64,000 nt of DNA. Origin: Beta vulgaris subsp. vulgaris (lineage: Eukaryota > Streptophyta > Magnoliopsida > Caryophyllales > Amaranthaceae). The stretch lies in assembly GCF_026745355.1 (NCBI RefSeq), contig NC_079209.1, positions 48,378,461 through 48,442,460 on the forward strand. The letters are read 5' to 3'. Positions 10,859 through 20,714 of this stretch are shown piece by piece. How positions within the stretch are numbered: position 1 is the stretch's first letter; each line of letters begins with the position of its first letter. The notes under the pieces are model-generated. The model did not search any database, was not told where the DNA came from, and worked only from the letters and a program-made list of their open reading frames with translations. The translations under genes were made by a program, and so were the position numbers.

Positions 10859-12183
10859 TTTTTTTTTTTTTGACATTAAGGAAATTTGCATTAATGAAAA
10901 TCGAGAGTACAACCTAATGTTAATACAAACTAAACAGAAACAAGCAACAACAGACAGTATTAAAAACTATCCTAACGCGTAACAACAATTTAACATAACC
11001 ACTAACTAGAAAAAGTCCAGGCCGAATAACATTTGTCTTGTGCGATGGAGAGTGAAGATGGATGTGAGTGAAAATCTGTTGAAAGACACAACTCGGACGA
11101 TCTTCATAGAGAGATTGCCATACAACTGCTAGTAGATCCTGTCCACTAGGCACGAAATCCCAAGGTCCTTGATGAGCCTCCTGGGATTCTCCTGATTTGC
11201 TGAACAAAGAAGTCACTTTCGAGAGTGACTTCGGACCCTGCTGCGAGGGTCTTCGAAAATCAGTCATATTAGACTGAAACCCGAAAAAAGAGGTGGAGGT
11301 CTTGGCGTGCCCCAAAACAAGTTGGGGGGCCTCCCACAAGATGCGTTTTTTAGGTGTGATGACACATGATGTCATCACGAGAAATTGGGGAGAGTTCGTT
11401 TGATGAACTACGCCCCACTGACGGATCCTAAGATCCAAAGTGACAATCTCGAAACCAGAAGACCGACAAACAACAGATCGGAAACATACCAACATGAGAA
11501 TAATGAAAGCATAAACTGCCACCCGACACATAGAGCTCCGGCAAACCGAAGACTTCCTTGCCATACTAAAGACACTAATTCCAACTAACACTAGCGGGGG
11601 ACGGGGAAGGGACACTCGACTACACCTAAACCTAACCAGGGGGACGGGGAAGGGGAACTTAGACTAAACCTTCGTAAAACAGGGGGGATCGGGGAGGGGA
11701 AACCTAGACCAAGGAAGCTGGGTTGAAGAACCACCTAGCCGAACCAAAAACTGTGGGTGGGAAGAGGAAACCGACCACAAAGGGGGAACCGGGGGAGGGG
11801 AACTCACCAAACAGGGGAGGGGGATGAACCGCACAGACTCGGGGCCGGGACGACCAACGAACAAAAAAGCCGACAAAGAGGATGGTGCGAAGACAGGGGA
11901 AGGGGACGCACCGACGAGCAACAAAAGGCGACGAAGAGAACGACGGCGGGAGGGAGACCTAAGCAAACCAAACGACGGGGGAGGGGAAAAACAACGACGG
12001 TGGGGGAGGGGAACCAGCGACGGGAAGTACAACTACAGAAAACGAAAAGGAAAGAGAGGCGGGGCTCGACTGCCGGCGTGAGGAGCCCGCGGTGGCTCAC
12101 GCGACAGTCGAGCCCGCTAGGGTTCGAGTTTTGCGGCGAAGTGGTGTTAGGGTTGCTGGAGAGGAAAGTTTAGAGAGAAAACT
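10859..12183 (-). mobile_element. Non-LTR retroelement (LINE-derived, no reverse transcriptase), with target duplication
   Basis: The insertion is on the minus strand: a poly-T at 10859-10871 is the poly-A tail. The 10-base word AAAGATAATT occurs on both sides (10849-10858 and 12184-12193), a clear target-site duplication. The last 60 bases before the tail resemble the 3' end of the TPR-carrying insertion at 43716-45699 (shared TTAGGT, TCGA, TAATGCA and ATGTC words), so both used the same LINE machinery. Inside is a 231-codon minus-strand frame (11615-10920) with no recognised domain, and the upstream 450 bp are CT-rich with a repeated CCCCTCCCC-type motif. No reverse transcriptase or endonuclease is visible; it is a deletion derivative or a captured transcript. 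Confidence 0.75.
11590..12020 (+). repeat. Recurring GGGGAGGGGA-type motif cluster
   Basis: About ten copies of a GGGGGAGGGGA / GGGGAAGGGGA motif occur at irregular spacing, for example near 11600, 11645, 11688, 11788, 11812, 11895, 11980 and 12003. On the minus strand, the sense strand of the retroelement, these read CCCCTCCCC. The tract produces open frames on both strands (11664-12173) that are consequences of the composition and not genes. The plus strand has strong G-quadruplex potential. Confidence 0.7.
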
Positions 12184-12529
12184 AAAGATAATTGAAGACT
12201 GAAAAACTAAATAAAATGGAATTATTTGCATAATTAAAATAAAATTATCTTTAGAAACCCAAAAAAATAATATAAATTAATGATTATGGAAACGTGTAGC
12301 GGTGTAGTTACTTTAGCAGAATTCATGACCTTTGACCAAGCACCATGTCATCGACCCAAATAATTAAAAAAAGATAGGTTATTGTGTCAAACGACTTTAG
12401 TTCTGATTACTCCTCACACTAGACCAATATAGGAGGTTATTCTTTGCACTGGACCAATATATTCTTTGCACTGGATCGATATATTCTTAGCACGAGACGG
12501 GTAGGTGAGGTTATTTGCACTAATTTATA
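12184..12529. other. Intergenic DNA, no gene seen
   Basis: AT-rich. There is a small set of related words near 12420-12500 ('ttcttTgcactggaccaatata' type, two to three degenerate copies). No reading frame is supported. Confidence 0.4.
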
Positions 12530-12728
12530 CTCTCTCCGTCCCATATTATAGTGCCTCTTTCCTTATAGGGTGTCCCAAAATATAATGCTTGTTTCTACTT
12601 AAATACAATATTTATTCCCAAAACAACCTCATTGGCAAATTTTTTTCCCCATTATATCCTCATTGATTCCTTGGCATATCAACCATACATTAATGATTTG
12701 GAATCTATTGACTCTCTTACCCAGGCAA

Positions 12729-13391
12729 TAGAGATGGCCAACAGTGCGGGCCCATCCAGCCTAGCCCACCTCGTGGGCCGTGTGGGCCAGGCCAGCAAAA
12801 AGCCCGGTCCAGCCCCGCTCAAACCGTGAAATTGGTGGGTGGGACGTGGGCCAGATTTCTTGAGCCCAGCTCACTAAAGCCCATTACTAAAACCGCCCAG
12901 TCCGGACCATGAAACCGGTCCAACCTGGCCCATGAAACCGGTCCAACCTGGCCCATGAATTAGACCAGCCCAATCCAAGTAAATATTGAACCAAATTGTG
13001 TAAATTTTAATCGAATTGTATATATTCTAATCAAATTGCATATATTATTATTCAATAAAATTTAAAAATAATGAAATTATTCATTAATATTAATATTTGT
13101 ATATATTTTTAATTCATTTTAAAGATTTTATATAACAATAATGAATAATTTCAATGATTAAATAATTTTGCAAAAAAAATTATGATGCCGGCCCGTCTGC
13201 CCGGTCTAGCCCACCAAACCCATGAACCGTGAAAATCGGTAACAGACCGGTGTGGGCCAAGATTTTTCAGTCCACGGACCAGCCCGCCCAGCCCATGAAT
13301 TTCACAGACCGGTCCCGGGCTGTGAAATCTCAGCCCAGCCCACTACGACCCATGGTCCGGCCCGTCCAGCCCGCACCAGTAGCCATCACTA
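12729..13391. mobile_element. hAT-type MITE nested in the mariner element
   Basis: The element is 663 bp, starts TAGAGATGGCC and ends in the complement of TAGTGATGGCT. The flanking eight bases are identical, CCAGGCAA at 12721-12728 and 13392-13399, the target size of the hAT superfamily. The outer parts are rich in GGCCC/GGGCC words (12745-12960 and 13186-13380) around an AT-rich core. It encodes no credible protein; the open frames over 12632-12829 and 13229-13657 are by-products. It inserted after the mariner element. Confidence 0.9.
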
Positions 13392-13399
13392 CCAGGCAA

Positions 13400-14140
13400 T
13401 ATTACCCGTCTAAACCCATGTTCACACACCCATACCCCACTGCATTTACCCCATTTTACCGTTACTTCCTCTCTCCTCTCTTCATTTTCTCTGTTCACAT
13501 ACTAAGAACATCACCAAATTCTCTCTGTTCATATGGAAACCCTAATTTTTTGTGTTTTCTCTCTATAAAAATCCACGCATGTCTTAAATTTGGCTCTAGT
13601 TTTCGGTGCAAAATTTTTTTATTTCTTGTTCAGATCTGTTTCAATCAATTAAATTAGGGTAAGGTATGAAGAATTCTCAATTTTTCGATGCTAAGAAGTT
13701 CTGCGCACCATTTCAGATACAGAGGTATGTTTGTTTTTTACCAAAAAAAAAAATGTTCAACCTTGTTTCGTATTCCAAACATATATAAAGCCTACAAGAT
13801 CTCTTTTTTTCCCAGATCTGATTTTAGGGTTCAACTTTTTCAATTGAAATTTCTTAGATCTGATAACAATATTTCGGTTTTCTTCAAAAAAAAAAAAAAA
13901 CGCTTTTTGTTGCTCACTTTCGAAATGTGTTACGGATTTTCACATACTTTGAAAGATGATGTCCCAAGTGGTACTTATTTCATGTTCTGATTATCCAAAT
14001 TGCGATTTGGGGCCGGATTGTCAAGGGATTCATAGCTACAGTGCTAGGTATCTTGAAAATGATACAAGTACTGAGGTTGTTGGTGAACAAAAAGATGATG
14101 TTGCATGCGAGAATCAGGTTACAGATGTGATTGTAATCAG

Positions 14141-14185
<45 letters not shown>

Positions 14186-14320
14186 GCTTGTTTCAAAGAA
14201 TGATGGCAAGGAAACAAATGCTAAATCAAGTTCCCCTGTTGTTGATCATACTGTTGATGCGTTCACTGGTGATCTAAGTGACGCAAAATCATGCTGTTGA
14301 GGTATCTGCTTGTTTCTAAT
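13400..14320 (+). pseudogene. Gene-like segment inside the mariner element, with acidic/SIM-like ORF
   Basis: From 13400 the sequence looks like the 5' part of a host gene: a pyrimidine-rich leader with an AACCCTAA box near 13540, an ATG at 13666 opening a 19-codon first exon (MKNSQFFDAKKFCAPFQIQR) that stops at a good donor (gtatgt at 13725), then an intron-like T-rich stretch. A second open segment (13956-14300) encodes a 114-residue frame with VIVISDDDDDD, which fits a SUMO-interacting motif (hydrophobic core followed by acids), made from a GAT microsatellite at about 14140-14180. The two pieces do not join cleanly in frame by eye. I do not recognise the parent gene. It could be a captured fragment or a real small gene trapped in the element. 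Confidence 0.4.
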
Positions 14321-15097
14321 GGGTTGTTAGGTAAAGAAATAGGTTGTATTTCAATATTAATAATGTTGTTTGATTTCAACATGAATTTATGTGGATGATT
14401 ATTTGTTCTAATGGGGTACAAGGTGATTTTATGTTAATGTTTTGTGGGACTTTATATACTGTTATGTTGGATGATCTTATTGTTGGTGGCTTGAGTATAA
14501 ATCCTGTCCCCTGGCCTTATGGATATTTGTATTGGTAAGTTTGGAAAAAAAAATGTAATCAATGATGATGATTCATTATTCATAACATATCAATTCTTAT
14601 AACTAATTTTTGATCTTAACACTCTTAAGCCACCAGTTTGGAAAAACTGAAGAGGCATTTGAGTAGTTGTGGATTGAATTGAACATGAGAATTGCATAAT
14701 TGATAAATGGGGACTCCTGAGATTACAATAACAATATGATCATCCAAATAATTTCAATACATTTTCATACTTCTTGTTTTTTTAAATTCTCTCTGTTTTT
14801 GTTACTTCTTGATTCACAAATTATCTTTTGTGTTTGTTACTTACTTAAGAGTATTATTTTTGTTACCTACTTAAGAGTATTCACAACTTATCTTCTGTTT
14901 TTTGTTACTCATTGATTCACAAATCATCTTCTGAAAACTGTAAGTAAACTGAAATGAAATGTACTAAAATTACAAACTCATTTGCATTCTACTGGACTGA
15001 AATTACAAACTCATCACTTGCATTCTACTGGACTGGAAAAAAAAACTCACTTACATGCTACTGGACAGAAGAAAACCCTAATCTTCAACTGAACTTC

Positions 15098-16588
15098 CTA
15101 ATTGATGTTTGAACTTGATTCCCCATTCATTACCTTCTCCCATGCTTCATTAACTGCCCACATAGGTGCAGTCACTTGGTCTTCAAGCTTGCCCTCACTT
15201 TGTATTCTTTTCTTGTTCACATGTGATATATCATAGTCATTCCCACCCACACACTTTAAAATTTCATTCATCACAAATTGTAGAGAGTACCATACATTGC
15301 TAAGCTTTTTGTGATCAAGTTCATGGTATGCTTCATGGACAGCTTCCAACATCTTGTCCACATCTTGTGGCATTTTTTTGTGCATTAGGGACTGAATAGA
15401 CCTGAAAAAACCCAAATCTAAGATATTTAGATCTGGACTATTTGGTGGTTGTTGAAGTAGGATGAAAGTGAACCCATCTTGTTGATAAACTTGCTGCCAT
15501 TCAGGGTCCTCCTGCGTAATGTGCGCTTTTGCATTGTCTTGTTGGATGAAAATGGTCTTTGGTCTACCATCATCTTGTGGCCATTTGGCTTTGATTGCTG
15601 GAATAATTTGTTCAATTAACATTTGCTTTGTGACTCTCTGATTCACAGATTCAATAGTTTTAGTAACCATAGTCCCCTTTGGCCTATTTTTTGAAGACCT
15701 CTTAGCAGCTTCTTGATAGGTAAAAGGGAAAATCCCAATCTTACCATCAAAGGTACACTCACCATCTTCATTGTACCTTGGCCTACCAACCACAGCAGTG
15801 AACATTACCTTTGGTATGAATTTACTGGAACATGCAGCCCTATATTAGCCTCTTTCATTTTGTGCCAAGTACACCCTTAGTGATTTGTTTGATAAGTAGA
15901 ACCACTTTTCATCCAAATGCACAAAGTCATACATTGGGTAATATTTTCTCATTGTCAATGGGTTGTCTCCCATTAACAAATTAAGTATCCACTGAAGTCT
16001 TGTCTTCTTGTTAGGCTCCCTTAAACTTGGGTGCAGGGGATTTGTGTGAGGCCTGATAAGTCCCCTCTTTATCATCCTATGGACTGTGCTTTTGGAAACT
16101 TACAGCATTGCTGCTAAGTCCCTAATACAGGATATTTGGCCCATTGCCAAACTTGTGATGCTATCAACTGATACTTGAATTCTTTTTCTGCCACACCTGT
16201 GCATATTGGTTAACACACTATCTTTCAGCACTGTTTCTGTGTGTTTCTTTGCTGAGTTCCAAATACCACTAACACATCTCACAGAAATGTTGAATTATGT
16301 GGAAGCTGCTTTGATTGAGACATATTGCAAGTTCCCCTCCCTGGCTCTGTTCATGAGAAACAACAGCACTTTAAGCCTGCTGTCACTGCTGAGCCTGTTC
16401 CGCTTATGATGACTAACATTATTGAGTCCTTCTTCTGGTGCTGGTTGCTCTTGTGCTGCTACATTCATGGTTGAATCAAATGGTTCAACATTGAGATCCA
16501 ATGGGAAACCAACCGGATCTTCAAAGTCCCCATTATCATTACCAAGCACCATATCTTCGTACATGTATGGACACCAAGCATCGTTCAA
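15098..16588 (-). pseudogene. Mariner-like transposase (DD39D), three in-frame stops
   Basis: The family excises and inserts the element by a cut-and-paste reaction at TA sites. One minus-strand frame runs through the whole region without frameshift and is broken by three TAA codons (16295-16297, 16100-16102, 15845-15847). In order: an acidic N-terminus, a helix-turn-helix region (KRNRLSSDSRLKVLLFL.. and RCVSGIWNSAKKH), and the catalytic part. First Asp in HLDEKWFYL, second in IQQDNAKAH, third in NILDLGFF; exactly 39 residues separate the second and third, the plant mariner signature. All three catalytic residues survive. The ATG at 16588 is the first in frame, but a 5' intron is possible. 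Stops without frameshifts suggest modest age. Confidence 0.9.
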
Positions 16589-17203
16589 TTCCAGTCTGAA
16601 GCCATGAAAAGAACAAGCAATGAAGCAGTGGATGGTTAAAGGTGTTTAATTTTTTTCTCTCTCTGTTTTTTTCCTTTGCAAATTGATGGATGAAATGGGT
16701 AGAGAGTGTTGGTTCTGTATTTATAGTGGTTAGAACACAACAGTCTTTAGTTTGGAGGGAAAAACGAATTTTTTTTTGCCTTGTTTTTGGATTAAGGGAG
16801 TAATCCATGTACTCTCAATTCTTGTTCTTCTATTGGTTGAAGAAAAAAAATAAAGCAATCCCATTGGTCAGTTTATGTTTATTTCGATTAAAGGATTGAT
16901 CCATGTACTCTCATTACTTGTAATCCTATTGGTTGAAAAAAACTTGAAGCAATATCATTGTTTAGTTATGTTTATTTGGATTGGTTGAGCTGTATTAATG
17001 TAGACCAGCTGACAAAAAGAAGAAAAACTCTTCAACTTCTCGGCTGAAAATTGTAAATCAGCAATATCCAATCTTTTTCCTTTTTTTTTAAACAAATGCA
17101 TTAATACAGTTGCAATTAGCTATAGTACTCATTACTTAGATTCTATTCATCTTAAGAACAACGTAAAAACGGAATCAGGCACTATAATATGGGACGGAGG
17201 GAG

Positions 17204-17572
17204 TATTATCCTTTAAATATATTATCTTAACTCTTGATTTTCGTTAAAAATCTATGATATTATCATTAATCAAAATAAAATAAAGAAGTGATAAGAGTAG
17301 AGTGGAGTGTTTAACCTTTATTAATTACTTTTACTTCTTATCTTAAAAATAGTGATATACAAAGTCTATATTCTCGTTTTCTACCATGGATAGTATACAC
17401 AATTAAACATGTTGCTTGGTTAAATATTATACTAGTATTTGGGACTCGAGTGTTAGCTCTTAGTGGTAATTTTTTCGAATTTGATATTTTTTTTCATTCG
17501 CATTAATATATAATAAATAACACACAACATTTAAAAGGTACAAATATAGAAATATGGGCATTTTAAGCATGA
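17204..17572. other. Intergenic DNA, no gene seen
   Basis: AT-rich sequence between the mariner element and the SINE-like segment. No frame or repeat of note. Confidence 0.4.
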
Positions 17573-17709
17573 TTAAAAGTTGGTTGAGATAGTAATTTTG
17601 CTATGTATAATAGCAAGATGTCATGGGTTCAAATCTTGTTTCAAGCCAATCAAGGATTCAAGACATGTTATTAATAGAAGTTTAAAACTATTCCTAGGAC
17701 TCTAATTAT
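17573..17709 (+). mobile_element. Possible tRNA-derived SINE
   Basis: Contains TTGGTTGAGATAG (A-box-like) and GGGTTCAAATCT (B-box-like) about 45 bases apart, as in Pol III-driven plant SINEs. It abuts the rDNA fragment; a poly-A or T tail and a target duplication are not evident. Confidence 0.35.
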
Positions 17710-18497
17710 CAAAATCCGCACAACAGCCGCTTCGCCTTGGCTCACGCCATAGGTTTTGCAGCGACCGCCGCTCCCTCATACTCATTAGGGTATGACACTT
17801 GCCCCAACGGCTGGGTATAGGTCGCGCGCTTCAGCGCCATCCATTTTCGGGGATAGTTGATTCGGCAGGTTAGTTATTACAAACTCCTCAGCGAATTTCG
17901 ACTTCCATGACCACCGCCTTGTTGTCTTAATCGACCAACATCCTTCGTGGGATCTAGGTTAGAGCGCAGTTGGGTACCATTACCCGACTTCTGGTTCATC
18001 CAGCATCACTACCAGTTCTAATTACCAAAACTGGCCCACTTGAAGCTCTCGGTTCCGTGGCTTGGGTCAACGAAGCAGTTGCACCCTCCTATCTATTTAA
18101 TGTTTGAGAATAGGTCGAGGGAATTGCGCCCCTGATGCCTCTAATCATTGGCTTAACCTGATAGAACTCGCGAATGAGCTATGATATCATGAGGCAAACT
18201 TTGGAGGGAACCAACTACTAGATGTTTCGATTAGTCTTCCCCCCTATACCCAAGTTAGACGAATGATTTGCTCGTCAGTATCGCTTCATCAAGCCTCCAC
18301 CAAAGTTTCCTCTGGCTTTGCCCCGCTCAGGCATAACCATCTTTCGCAACCCCACAGGCATGCTCACACTCGAACCATTTTGAAAATATCAAGGTCGATC
18401 GACGGTGCACCCGCTACGAAATCCCACCAATTAACTTCCCTGCGCCGTATGGGTTTACTTGTCTGTTGACTCACACACATGTCAGACTCCTTGGTCC
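17710..18497 (-). pseudogene. Fragment of 25S ribosomal RNA gene
   Basis: The complement of this 788-bp block follows nuclear 25S rRNA closely: conserved words include GGACCAAGGAGTCTGACATG (18497 side), TGCCTGAGCGGGGCAAAGCC, CTTGGGTATAGGGG, CATCTAGTAG.TGGTTCCCTCC and AATGGATGGCGCTGAAGCGC. It begins and ends abruptly inside 25S, so it is a fragment from the first half to middle of the molecule. Many CG sites have become TG or CA, the decay expected of a methylated silent copy. The open frame at 18263-18469 is not a protein gene. Confidence 0.9.
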
Positions 18498-18559
18498 AAA
18501 TTGAGTAGAAGGGAGAAGAGAAATCCTTGGTTCATATTGAGTAGAAGGGAGAAGAGAAA
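18488..18559. repeat. 36-bp direct repeat at the rDNA border
   Basis: Two tandem copies (18488-18523 and 18524-18559) start TCCTTGGT and share 'attgagtagaagggagaaga'. The first copy's opening bases are the last ten bases of the 25S homology, so the repeat arose at or after the junction that joined rDNA to its neighbour. Confidence 0.75.
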
Positions 18560-20221
18560 ACATAAACAACTAACTGAAGACGCGGAAATGAGAATTTGAA
18601 GGAGTTGTTTGGTATAGGATTTGAGTAGGAGATTGAAATCCTATAAGTTTGGACAGTAGAATATTAATGAGATAGGTAGCCATTTTCAGGCATGATGCCA
18701 AAAAGAATGTGGCAAGGAAAGCATAGGCAAGCAAAGTGCGTATAATATTATTATTTATAGATTTGAATTTTACGCTCGGATTTGCCATTTTGAGGAGAAT
18801 GTATGGGGGAGTGCCAAATAATAGGAGAAAGAGCAGTAAAAGCCATAAGAGTGGAGGACGACATGGCTCGAATAACAGTTGTGAATAGATAGAGATCACC
18901 CGAACTCTCACACCTCATTAGATGACTCCCCGTCCTCAAATCCTTCATAGAAAAACCCAAAGGGTTCAAATTCAACAGAAACCATATCAATGTTAAGTCG
19001 GTAATAAAAGGTTTTTGATGATATGTGGTGCATGTAAAACATTGTTTTAGGGTGAGTAAGGGGTTTGTTTTGGCAAGTGAGGTATGTCCATAACCACGAA
19101 CCCGAATCATGCTACCATTACCAATAACAATACCATTATTTTTGCTCAATTGAAAATAAGACGAGAGAGTACATGGAGAGGAAGTCATGTGTGACATAGC
19201 TCCGGTGTCCATATACCAGTTGTCATCAGGTGGTTGTAATGTCAATGTATGCATAGCCTGGTCAACATTAGTGGAAAATAACCAACTGAGGGAGGTGTAG
19301 CCATGTAGAAGCAGTGAGCAGGTGGTGCATCAAGGATATGCTAGTCTGCTGAGGTGGAAGTGGATGAATTGCAGTAGGAGTTTCACTATTAGTGATTTCC
19401 TCCAGTTCAAGCATAGAACGGACCGTGTCAAAGGAAGGTGTGAAATGTGATGTTGTACGTGGGTTTTGAAACCACAATAATCTATGTGAGGTCTTGAAGA
19501 AGACGATGAACTAAACGTTCATCAAAGACTTTTGTAGCAAGATTACCCAAGTGTCATCAAGAACTTTGAGGTGAGTACAATACGCCTTGACATTGGGGAA
19601 ATCATGTAAATCAGTATTGGTAAATTGAGAATCAAGTTGAAGGGCTCAAGCCGATTTGTTGTCTTGGAAAAGGTTAACTAATCGATTCTAAGCTAGCGTT
19701 AACGTCTTTGTCAGCAGGATTAGTTATAGTGTTGAGAAGATCATTGTATATGGTACCATATATCCATTGGAGAACTATGTCGTCGAGTCGATTCCATAAG
19801 GATTGAGCAGCAAGTTTTTTGGCTTCTGTTTGAGTAGAAGGGGGTGTCATAACAGGAGACTCAGGAGGAAGAATATGGTCAATGACAAGATTGGCACGAC
19901 AATGGGATTTGAAAAGGGTCTCCCAATTGTTGTATTGACTACCTTCATGATCAAGGGTAAAATGTGTACATGTTTTGCTATTAGAGATAGTGGTGGCGAG
20001 GGAAGGTTAATTGATGTTGCTGGAAGATAAAGACGATAGCTAGGATAAAAGTTAGGGCTTAGGATCGATGTCAATCTGATACCATGAAGGAAGGTAATGC
20101 CTTGGTTTCAAGTTAGATACAAACCAGTATATATACAAGCAATTATTCTGGGGTAGTTGTAGGCTAAATAAGTATAGTATATAAGAATACCAAAAATAAA
20201 AATATTACATATATTCTAACA
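18560..20221 (-). mobile_element. Degenerate Ty1/copia retrotransposon, 5' half
   Basis: On the minus strand the order is LTR (20221-20085), primer-binding site TGGTATCAGA (20084-20075, complementary to initiator tRNA-Met), gag remnants (20074-19268, including PSFDTVRSMLELEE), then a protease/pre-integrase region at 19254-18751 with WYMDTGAMSHMTSS (the DTGA catalytic motif of the aspartic protease) and FSMKDLRTGSHLMRCESSGDLY. Frames are broken many times. Integrase core, reverse transcriptase, RNase H and the 3' LTR are missing, so it is truncated near the rDNA fragment. Confidence 0.85.
20085..20221 (-). repeat. 5' LTR of the copia remnant
   Basis: A 137-bp LTR on the minus strand, starting TGTTAGAATATATG and ending CCTTCA, immediately followed by the tRNA-Met primer-binding site. 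It contains a TATA-like stretch near 20137-20144. The partner LTR is absent from the window. Confidence 0.75.
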
Positions 20222-20222
20222 A

Positions 20223-20714
20223 TGATAGAGAATAAAACTATTTTCGAGACTCCAACCATCAACTTTAGCTTTTGGTTGAGTTAGTCCTTTGACATGGTAT
20301 CAAAGCTAGCGTGACATAAAGGACGCGTGTTTAAATCTCATCCACCCTCTTTGCTAAGTGGAATATTTAGTGCTAGGTATGAGGGAGGCATGTGCCGCAT
20401 CCGCGCTTCAAGCCCAATGGGCTCTTGCGTGAGGGGGCATGATAGAGGTCAAAACTACTCGTGGGACTCCAACCATCAGCTTAACCTTTTAGTTGAGTTA
20501 TTCCTTTCACATGAGCTAGTGTGACATAAATGTCACCGGTTCAAATCTCATCACCCCTCCTTTCTAAGTGGAATATTTAATGCATGTGTAACGGATACAT
20601 GTGTTGCATCCACACTTCAAGCCCAATGAGCTCTCGTGTGATGGGGCATGATAAAGTATAAAACTAATCCTGTCACTCCAACCATTAGCTTTTGGCTGAG
20701 TTGGTTCTTTGACA
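20223..20714 (+). mobile_element. TRIM-type miniature LTR retrotransposon with three LTRs
   Basis: Three related short LTRs (20223-20294, 20440-20511, 20649-20714) each start TGATA and end in TTTGACA or TTTCACA, sharing CTCCAACCAT. The first is followed by TGGTATCAAAGC, a tRNA-Met primer-binding site. A purine-rich GAGGGGGCA or GATGGGGCA, a polypurine tract, comes directly before LTR 2 and LTR 3. The two internal domains are only about 140 bp. The array LTR-body-LTR-body-LTR is the product expected from recombination between terminal-repeat retrotransposons in miniature. No coding capacity. Confidence 0.8.

Larger units (their letters stand above)
12530..17203 (-). mobile_element. Mariner-like element (plant DD39D), 4.7 kb, TIR to TIR
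   Basis: The left end CTCTCTCCGTCCCATATT and the right end, read in complement CTCCCTCCGTCCCATATT, continue as inverted repeats of about 27 bases with one mismatch, and TA flanks both sides. A degenerate mariner-type transposase lies inside on the minus strand (15098-16588). The distance from the transposase stop to the left end, 2.57 kb, is far larger than needed; it is partly a nested hAT MITE (12729-13391) and partly a gene-like segment (13400-14320). The stretch 14320-15097 contains degenerate short repeats ('tttgttactt..cttaagagtatt'). The element cannot move by itself because the transposase has stop codons, but the ends look intact. Confidence 0.9.

Noticed and set aside
11664..12173. 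Four overlapping open frames on both strands
   Set aside because: Produced by strand-biased G/C-rich composition in the retroelement leader; no domain or conserved start context.
18263..18469. 68-codon plus-strand frame
   Set aside because: Lies in the 25S rDNA fragment, on the antisense strand of rRNA.
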